Source: Eggerthellaceae bacterium UBA5906 (lineage in GTDB: Bacteria; Actinomycetota; Coriobacteriia; Coriobacteriales; Eggerthellaceae). Taken from it: a DNA stretch of 11,305 nucleotides. Under the pieces are notes generated by a model that did not search any database, had not been told where the DNA came from, and was given only the letters and a program-made list of their open reading frames with translations. The stretch covers positions 6,828-18,132 of the forward strand of contig DJEE01000107.1 in the NCBI GenBank assembly GCA_002431805.1, written 5' to 3'. The translations under genes and the position numbers were made by a program. Of this stretch, positions 7,167-11,305 are shown piece by piece (positions within the stretch are counted from its first letter, which is position 1; each line of letters opens with the position of its first letter).

Positions 7167-8207
7167 TTACTCTCCCGTGCCGCGCACGTTGACCTTGCCC
7201 GCAAGCACGGCCTGGTAATCCGCAAGGTTTTTACGCAGCAGCTGGGGAATGTCCAACTCATAAGGGCAACGCGCCGTGCATGCGTAGCATTCCGTGCATT
7301 GCTCAACCTGCGCCATGCGCTCCTGCCACTGCACGCCAAGCCAGCCCTTCGAAGGTGCGCGGCGAATCATCAGCGACATACGTGCGCACTGGTTGATCAC
7401 AATGCCCTGCGGGCACGGCATGCAATAACCGCAGCCACGGCAAAAATCACCCGCCAGCTCGGCGCGCTCTTGCGCGATAAATGCTCGCAGCCCATCATCC
7501 ATAACCGGCGTCTCATCCATGAACGCCAGCCATTCATCAAGCTCCTCCTCGCGCTGCACGCCCCAAATAGGCAGCACGCTGGAAAACTGGGCCATAAACG
7601 CCATGCAGGCACGCGAATTGTTCAGCAAGCCACCTGCCAAGCCTTTCATGGCGATAAAGCCCATGTTCGCCCGCTCGCATGCCCGCACCAACTCAAGCTC
7701 GCGCTCGCCCGACAGGTAGCTCAACGGGAACTGCAGCGTTTCATACAACCCGCTTTCCACGCAATCGAACGCCACCTGCAATTTGTGTGCCGTCACACCG
7801 ATATGGCGAATCTTGCCCTGAGCCTTCGCCTCAAGCATGCATTCGTACATGCCCGTGCCGTCACCCGGCGCGTAGCATTGGTCAACGCAGTGGAACTGAT
7901 ACACGTCAATGTAGTCCGTGCGCAGCAGCTGCAGCGACGTTTCCAAGTCCTTCCAAAACGCCTCAGGGGTTCGCGCCATGGTTTTCGTGGCAATGAACAC
8001 CTTGTCGCGCATACCCTCAAACGCCAAGCCCACGCGCTGCTCGCTGTTCGAGTATGCGCGCGCTGTGTCGAAAAACGTCATACCGGCCGCAAACGCCCGG
8101 CGAAGCAAATCAACCGCCACCGCCTCAGGCACGCGCTGAAGCGGCAACGCCCCAAACGCATTCTGCGGCGAAACAATTCCCGTAGACCCCAACGTAACCG
8201 TGCGCAT
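7167..8207 (-). CDS. Aldo/keto reductase with C-terminal 2[4Fe-4S] ferredoxin domain
   Basis: Oxidoreductase of the aldo/keto reductase superfamily fused to a bacterial-type ferredoxin domain; cytoplasmic, substrate unknown. From ATG 8207 it has 346 residues. The ATG is preceded by an AGGGGGG Shine-Dalgarno, and an upstream in-frame ATG at 8237 lacks one. The barrel begins MRTVTLGSTG. The catalytic tetrad is visible as D47 (FFDTARAYSNSE), Y52, K75 (ATKT) and H106 (QFHC). The ferredoxin domain has C256/C259/C262/C265-P with an extra C274, then C304/C307/C310/C314-P. The first motif has the short C-x2-C-x2-C-x2-C-P spacing usual in this AKR-ferredoxin family. The fusion suggests electrons enter or leave by iron-sulfur clusters as well as nicotinamide. 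It follows the terminator of the exopolysaccharide cassette and is about 170 nt from the NrfD gene, so it is probably its own transcription unit. Confidence 0.92.
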   Translation of the reverse strand: MRTVTLGSTGIVSPQNAFGALPLQRVPEAVAVDLLRRAFAAGMTFFDTARAYSNSEQRVGLAFEGMRDKVFIATKTMARTPEAFWKDLETSLQLLRTDYIDVYQFHCVDQCYAPGDGTGMYECMLEAKAQGKIRHIGVTAHKLQVAFDCVESGLYETLQFPLSYLSGERELELVRACERANMGFIAMKGLAGGLLNNSRACMAFMAQFSSVLPIWGVQREEELDEWLAFMDETPVMDDGLRAFIAQERAELAGDFCRGCGYCMPCPQGIVINQCARMSLMIRRAPSKGWLGVQWQERMAQVEQCTECYACTARCPYELDIPQLLRKNLADYQAVLAGKVNVRGTGE

Positions 8208-8265
8208 AGCGCCCCCCTCTTCCGAATTTCCCAACAATCCTTGCAGCTAACATCCAACATGCCGC

Positions 8266-8300
8266 AAATAAAAAACTCGCCCCCAGACAATGAGGGCGAG
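8266..8300 (-). terminator. Intrinsic terminator after the tyrosine phosphatase gene
   Basis: On minus, a perfect 7-bp stem (CTCGCCC 8294-8300 with GGGCGAG 8276-8282) closes an 11-nt loop and is followed by TTTTTTATTT (8275-8266). It begins 12 nt after the phosphatase stop codon. It ends the exopolysaccharide regulatory operon and separates it from the aldo/keto reductase gene. Confidence 0.93.
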
Positions 8301-8312
8301 CAACTATCGCAT

Positions 8313-8957
8313 CTAGAACGTGCGCAACTGCGAACCGTACTTGCTAACCGCTTCCGCAAACGCTTCGTAATGCTCAACGCAATGAGCATCGCTGGCGATA
8401 TAGGTATACAAGCCCGCCTCGAACAGCCGCTGCGCCGGCTTGCGCTCTTTGCCCAAACGCCCTCCAGTAATGAAGTCGGAGGACGCCTGCAGCGCGCAAC
8501 CGCAATCCACAAGCCGCTGTGCAATGGTAATATCCTCCTGAATTGCCGCGTAACGTTCAGGGTGGGCGATGATCACATCAATGCCCATGGCCTGCAGCTC
8601 GTAAATCTCGCGCTCGTATTCCTCGAAATCACGCTTCGTTGCATGCGTTGAAAGCTCAAGCAGCAACGTTTTCGAATCTTGAAAGCACAAGCACGGCGCC
8701 CAATCCATCCCCAGTTCACGCAGCTTGCGGATATTCACCTCAAAGCCCATGCGCATGGGAATTGGAGAACGCGGGGCCAACTGGTAAAACGCATCCCACA
8801 TACCGTCGAAGTCGAAATAGGGATCCCTGCAATGCGGCGTGCAAACAATCTCGGTAACCCCAGCTTTATAAGCAGCGTGGAGCATCCGGATGCTTTCGCC
8901 TAAATGACTTGAACCGTCATCAACACCAGGCAGAATATGGCAATGCAAGTCCAGCAA
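8313..8957 (-). CDS. cpsB: CpsB/YwqE-type PHP-family tyrosine-protein phosphatase
   Basis: Metal-dependent phosphatase that removes phosphate from the tyrosine cluster of the cognate BY-kinase encoded just upstream. The protein is 214 residues, slightly shorter than the roughly 240-250 of CpsB/YwqE. PHP metal ligands are visible: HCH at 5-7 in HCHILPGVDDG, D13, H42 (CTPHC), E73 (GFEVN), E101, H132 (AHPERY), and D190/H192 (SDAH). The start is a TTG at 8957: the frame has no ATG or GTG nearby upstream, the protein then opens directly with MLDLHCH, and AGAGGA lies 8 nt ahead. That ribosome site sits inside the last codons of the kinase gene, whose stop is only 5 nt away, so translation is probably coupled. 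A terminator follows immediately. Confidence 0.93.
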   Translation of the reverse strand: MLDLHCHILPGVDDGSSHLGESIRMLHAAYKAGVTEIVCTPHCRDPYFDFDGMWDAFYQLAPRSPIPMRMGFEVNIRKLRELGMDWAPCLCFQDSKTLLLELSTHATKRDFEEYEREIYELQAMGIDVIIAHPERYAAIQEDITIAQRLVDCGCALQASSDFITGGRLGKERKPAQRLFEAGLYTYIASDAHCVEHYEAFAEAVSKYGSQLRTF

Positions 8958-8962
8958 TGTTG

Positions 8963-9787
8963 TTATCCTCTGCGAGCTCCGTTGTTCTGTCGTCCGTAAT
9001 TGGCAGGATTCGCGACACCGCCGTGATTACCGTGCTTCCCAGCGCCGCGCGGAACCTCGGGCGTGAACTTTCGGGAATCCACCTTAGCAGATGCCTTTGC
9101 GGATTCCGAGTCCTTCTCGCGCTTGCCCTGCTGATTGTAGTATGCGTAGTAATACTCAGATTTCTCCACGTTGCAGTAGTTCATCACAACGCCAACCACA
9201 TGACCGCCAGCCTTTTGCAGCTGATCGTACGCCTGCAAAACAACCTGGCGCTTCGTGAAGTTCTCGCGAACCACCAGCACCGCAGCGTCAACAATCGTGG
9301 AAACAACCGCAGCGTCAACGAGCATGCCAACAGGAGGCGTGTCGAAAATAACGTAGTCGAACATCTGCTCAAGCTTGTTCACCAAAGCGGAGAAACGCTT
9401 TGAAGCAAGAATGTCGGCCGGGTTGGGAATATGCGGTTCGGCGTCAAGCAAAAACATGTTCTCAACACCCGTGGGAACAACGGCTTGCTGAACGGGCATG
9501 GTCTCGGAGAGCACCGCGTACAAACCACCGGAAGAGCGAACGCCCAGCATGTTGGCCAGCGTGCGATTGCGCATATCGCATTCAACCAAGCACACCCGCA
9601 TGCCCGAGGTGGCAATAGCGCGAGCAACATTACACGTTACGGTAGATTTGCCCTCGTTGGGAATAGAGCTAGTGAACACAAGCGAGCGGATAGGGTTGTC
9701 AACGCTCATGAAGCGAATGTTCGCCATAAGGGTTTTCGCAGCGTTTTGCATTTCCATATCGTCGCCGCGTTTGGGTTTGCGAGCCAT
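8963..9787 (-). CDS. cpsD: CpsD/YwqD-type bacterial tyrosine kinase (BY-kinase) with a long C-terminal tail
   Basis: Cytoplasmic tyrosine autokinase that controls polysaccharide chain assembly together with a membrane activator. The protein is 274 residues. Walker A is SSIPNEGKST at 40-49 (K47), Walker A' is LVECDMRN at 67-74 (D71), and Walker B is YVIFDTPP at 145-152 (D149). The tyrosine cluster EYYYAYY spans 211-217. In streptococcal and Bacillus homologues this cluster ends the protein; here a polar tail of about 57 residues rich in Lys, Ser, Gly and Asn follows. The ATG at 9787 has GGGAGG upstream, overlapping the stop of the Wzz-like gene, with a 3-nt gap. The adjacent activator and phosphatase genes confirm the role. 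The tail's function is unknown. Confidence 0.94.
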   Translation of the reverse strand: MARKPKRGDDMEMQNAAKTLMANIRFMSVDNPIRSLVFTSSIPNEGKSTVTCNVARAIATSGMRVCLVECDMRNRTLANMLGVRSSGGLYAVLSETMPVQQAVVPTGVENMFLLDAEPHIPNPADILASKRFSALVNKLEQMFDYVIFDTPPVGMLVDAAVVSTIVDAAVLVVRENFTKRQVVLQAYDQLQKAGGHVVGVVMNYCNVEKSEYYYAYYNQQGKREKDSESAKASAKVDSRKFTPEVPRGAGKHGNHGGVANPANYGRQNNGARRG

Positions 9788-9790
9788 AGC

Positions 9791-10456
9791 TTATTTACCT
9801 CCCTTAAGAGCAGGCATGCGGCCAATAACGGGCAAGCCCAGCAGTTCCTCAACTTCGTCGGCGTTGCGCACCTTCGTGTTCAGCATGTCCGAAACCACCA
9901 CAATGGCGATGGCGATGAACAGGCCCGCCAGCAAGGCAACGGCCACATACATGGGGCGATTAGGACCAGAGGGAGCCGTAGGAGCAGAAGCCTCGTCAAT
10001 CACGTTGACGGACTGCACGTCCATGACTTCTTGTGCAACCTTAGAAACGTTGCTAGCCATTTCGTTGGCAACCGTAGCGGTGGTATCGGGGTCTTTGCCC
10101 GTAACGGAAAGCGTGATAACACGCGACGTGGTTTCGCTTGTCACCTTCGTGGAATAGCCCTTCAGGGAATCCAAGTGAAGATCTTTTGCCGTGTCGGCGG
10201 CAATGCGATCGCTCTTCAAAAGCGAGGACACGTCGTTTGCAAGCATCTGGCTTGCGTTCAAGCTCGAATAGTTGACGCCGTTGTCAGAAGCGTTGGCAGA
10301 CTGTTTTGCAAGCACGTACATGCTGGTGGACGCGGTGTACGTGTTCGGCAAAACCGTGAAACAAACCGCAGCGGTGACAAGTGCACACACAATAGGCAGG
10401 GTAATCATAAGCTTCAGATGCTTGCGCATCAGCTGAAGCAATTCGAGCAGCGTCAT
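9791..10456 (-). CDS. Wzz/CapA-like chain-length determinant and BY-kinase activator
   Basis: Membrane protein that stimulates the kinase encoded next and sets exopolysaccharide chain length. The protein has 221 residues. A short cytoplasmic N-terminus (MTLLELLQLMRKHLK) precedes TM1 at about 16-37. An extracellular loop carries the Wzz-type opening YTASTSMYV. A proline-rich PTAPSGPNRP precedes TM2 at about 168-192. The cytoplasmic C-terminus with ADEVEELLGLPVIGRMP is the part known in CapA/YwqC to contact the kinase. The start at ATG 10456 is chosen over one 51 codons upstream because GAGAGG lies 7 nt ahead, the family begins at this point, and the upstream start would lie beyond the promoter. 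It is the first gene of a three-gene operon (kinase 3 nt, phosphatase 5 nt downstream). Confidence 0.92.
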   Translation of the reverse strand: MTLLELLQLMRKHLKLMITLPIVCALVTAAVCFTVLPNTYTASTSMYVLAKQSANASDNGVNYSSLNASQMLANDVSSLLKSDRIAADTAKDLHLDSLKGYSTKVTSETTSRVITLSVTGKDPDTTATVANEMASNVSKVAQEVMDVQSVNVIDEASAPTAPSGPNRPMYVAVALLAGLFIAIAIVVVSDMLNTKVRNADEVEELLGLPVIGRMPALKGGK

Positions 10457-10476
10457 GCTTGAACCTCTCGTATTCA

Positions 10477-10518
10477 GTGGGACCGTAGCTGTACTATTAT
10501 AGTATTCAACTGTCCCAC
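10477..10518. promoter_or_regulatory. Nested palindrome over the -10 of the exopolysaccharide regulatory operon
   Basis: On minus, TATAAT (10496-10501) is a consensus -10 giving a start near 10489 and a leader of about 33 nt; the -35 is poor. The -10 sits inside the palindrome TACTATTATAGTA (10492-10504), which in turn is flanked by perfect 7-bp arms GTGGGAC (10477-10483) and GTCCCAC (10512-10518). Both dyads share nearly the same centre (10497.5-10498). GTATTCA also occurs twice as a direct repeat (10470-10476 and 10502-10508), 32 bp apart. Confidence 0.6.
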
Positions 10519-10604
10519 ACAGCCCCATCCTTTCTGAAACAGCCCTGAAGGCGCACAGCGCGTGGAGATTCGTGCACAATCGCGGCGTTTTGCGCGATAT
10601 CCGC

Positions 10605-10632
10605 TTCACATTTGTGGATTCGTCTGCATAAT
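10605..10632 (+). promoter_or_regulatory. Probable promoter for the DEAD-box helicase gene
   Basis: TTCACA (10605-10610; 5 of 6 to consensus -35), a 16-nt spacer and CATAAT (10627-10632; 5 of 6 to consensus -10). A start near 10639 would give a leader of about 218 nt. It diverges from the exopolysaccharide promoter about 110 nt away. The stretch 10519-10604 between them shows no gene. Confidence 0.5.
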
Positions 10633-10638
10633 AGAAGG

Positions 10639-10856
10639 GTTGCTTCTCACGAAATTCTTTCTTGTTTCTTTTCGCGCGCTCATTTCACGCACCGCAGAAG
10701 ACATACGGAAAGCGGCTCGCGTCAAGCGCAAGCACGCCGCCTGGGGCGGGTGCGCATCATTGGTACAAGGTAGTTAGCGCTTGATGAATTCCGGCCGCCC
10801 ACATGGACGCTATGGTTTGCTGCGCGCTGCTGCCGAGAAGAGAAACGGATCATCAC
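10639..10856 (+). promoter_or_regulatory. Structured 5' leader upstream of the DEAD-box helicase
   Basis: About 218 nt without a convincing ORF. It contains a small hairpin near 10632-10646 (AGAAG/CTTCT). It also contains a long-range pairing of 10720-10729 with 10777-10786 (10 bp including one G-U, core TCAAGCGC/GCGCTTGA). Within this is a GC-rich hairpin (GCAC-CCGCC 10732-10741 with GGCGG-GTGC 10745-10753, one bulged G, loop TGG). No U-run follows, so it is not a simple terminator. DEAD-box helicase genes in other bacteria often have long regulated leaders. Whether this one acts that way is inference. Confidence 0.4.
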
Positions 10857-11305
10857 ATGACCGCATTTGCAGAACTGGGCCTGTCCGAGCAGGCACTGGC
10901 CGCCGTTGAAAAGCTTGGCTACGACGCCCCCACGCCCGTTCAGGAGCAGTCCATCCCCTACATTCTGGAAGGACGCGACGTTATTGCAGCCGCGTCCACC
11001 GGCACGGGCAAAACCGCTGCGTTTTTGCTGCCCACCCTCTCCACGCTTGAGCGCGTGAAGGGCCGCGGCCGCGCACCGCGCGTGTGCGTTGTCAGCCCCA
11101 CGCGCGAGCTGGCGCAGCAGATCTCCCGTACGTGCATGCAAATTTCCCGCAAAACCGGCCACTTCGTAACCACGGTGTACGGCGGTACGCCCTACGGCCC
11201 GCAAATCCGCGAGCTGCGCGGCGGCACCGACGTGCTTATCGCCACGCCCGGCCGCTTGAACGACCTGATGGACCGCGGCGTTGTTGACCTGTCCGAAGTG
11301 AAGGT
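10857..11305 (+). CDS. DEAD-box ATP-dependent RNA helicase (5' part; 3' end outside window)
   Basis: ATP-dependent RNA-unwinding protein likely acting in ribosome assembly, RNA decay or cold adaptation. Only the first 149 codons are present. Helicase motifs appear in order: Q motif (F4, GY at 21-22, PTPVQ at 25-29), motif I ASTGTGKT at 46-53, motif Ia PTREL at 81-85, GG at 109-110, and motif Ib TPGRL at 130-134. The DEAD and SAT motifs lie beyond the edge. The compact N-terminus with the Q motif at residue 4 resembles RhlE/CshA-type proteins, but the deciding C-terminal region is missing. The ATG at 10857 has only a weak ribosome site (ACGGA about 8 nt ahead), unlike the strong sites elsewhere in the window. 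It is the only plus-strand gene. Confidence 0.93.
   Translation, partial: MTAFAELGLSEQALAAVEKLGYDAPTPVQEQSIPYILEGRDVIAAASTGTGKTAAFLLPTLSTLERVKGRGRAPRVCVVSPTRELAQQISRTCMQISRKTGHFVTTVYGGTPYGPQIRELRGGTDVLIATPGRLNDLMDRGVVDLSEVK

Noticed and set aside
7155..8651. 498-codon open frame on plus across the reductase and phosphatase genes
   Set aside because: It runs antisense to two well-supported genes and straight through the terminator at 8266-8300. Its composition is Arg/His/Leu-rich shadow sequence.
9431..10462. 343-codon open frame on plus across the kinase and Wzz-like genes
   Set aside because: It is antisense to motif-bearing genes, with no ribosome site and no recognisable domain.
10732..10753. 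GC-rich hairpin as a rho-independent terminator for the plus strand
   Set aside because: No U-run follows (next bases GCATCATTGG), and no plus-strand gene ends before it. It is treated as part of a leader structure.

Overview
The window looks like a chromosomal segment of an anaerobic, high-GC, Gram-positive actinobacterium. An Eggerthellaceae/Coriobacteriia member is the best guess. The reasons are a Tat-exported DMSO-reductase-family molybdoenzyme with NrfD-type membrane partners, a Gram-positive style CpsB/CpsD/Wzz-like tyrosine kinase cassette, strong purine-rich Shine-Dalgarno sites (GGAGG, GGGGG) and GC-biased third codon positions. The lineage is inferred from content; no marker gene proves it. 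All complete genes are on the minus strand. Only the partial helicase at the right edge is on plus.

Region 1 (1-4203, minus) is a three-gene respiratory operon in the order catalytic subunit, four-cluster ferredoxin, NrfD/HybB-type membrane subunit. The last gene runs off the left edge. Electrons from menaquinol (or to quinone) would pass through the membrane subunit and the iron-sulfur protein to an exported molybdopterin enzyme. Its substrate cannot be read from the sequence. A sigma70-like promoter at 4363-4391 is overlaid by two near-identical palindromes spaced 21 bp apart, so the operon is probably tightly regulated.

Region 2 (4508-6996, minus) is a compact set of three genes with 11-12 bp gaps: a second, orphan NrfD-family membrane protein, a YtrA-type GntR repressor and a slipin/stomatin (SPFH) protein. 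No iron-sulfur or molybdopterin partner lies with it. This is the least conventional arrangement in the window.

Region 3 (7167-8207, minus) is an aldo/keto reductase fused to a C-terminal two-cluster ferredoxin domain.

Region 4 (8266-10519, minus) is an exopolysaccharide regulatory cassette: Wzz/CapA-like activator, CpsD-like BY-kinase and CpsB-like PHP phosphatase. It ends in a clear intrinsic terminator at 8266-8300, with no glycosyltransferase, flippase or polymerase downstream. Its promoter region carries nested palindromes centred on the -10 element.

Region 5 (10520-11305) is a divergent intergenic region. A plausible plus-strand promoter and a roughly 220-nt leader with nested inverted repeats precede the 5' part of a DEAD-box RNA helicase gene that is cut by the right edge.

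No tRNA, rRNA, CRISPR array, insertion sequence or attachment site was seen.
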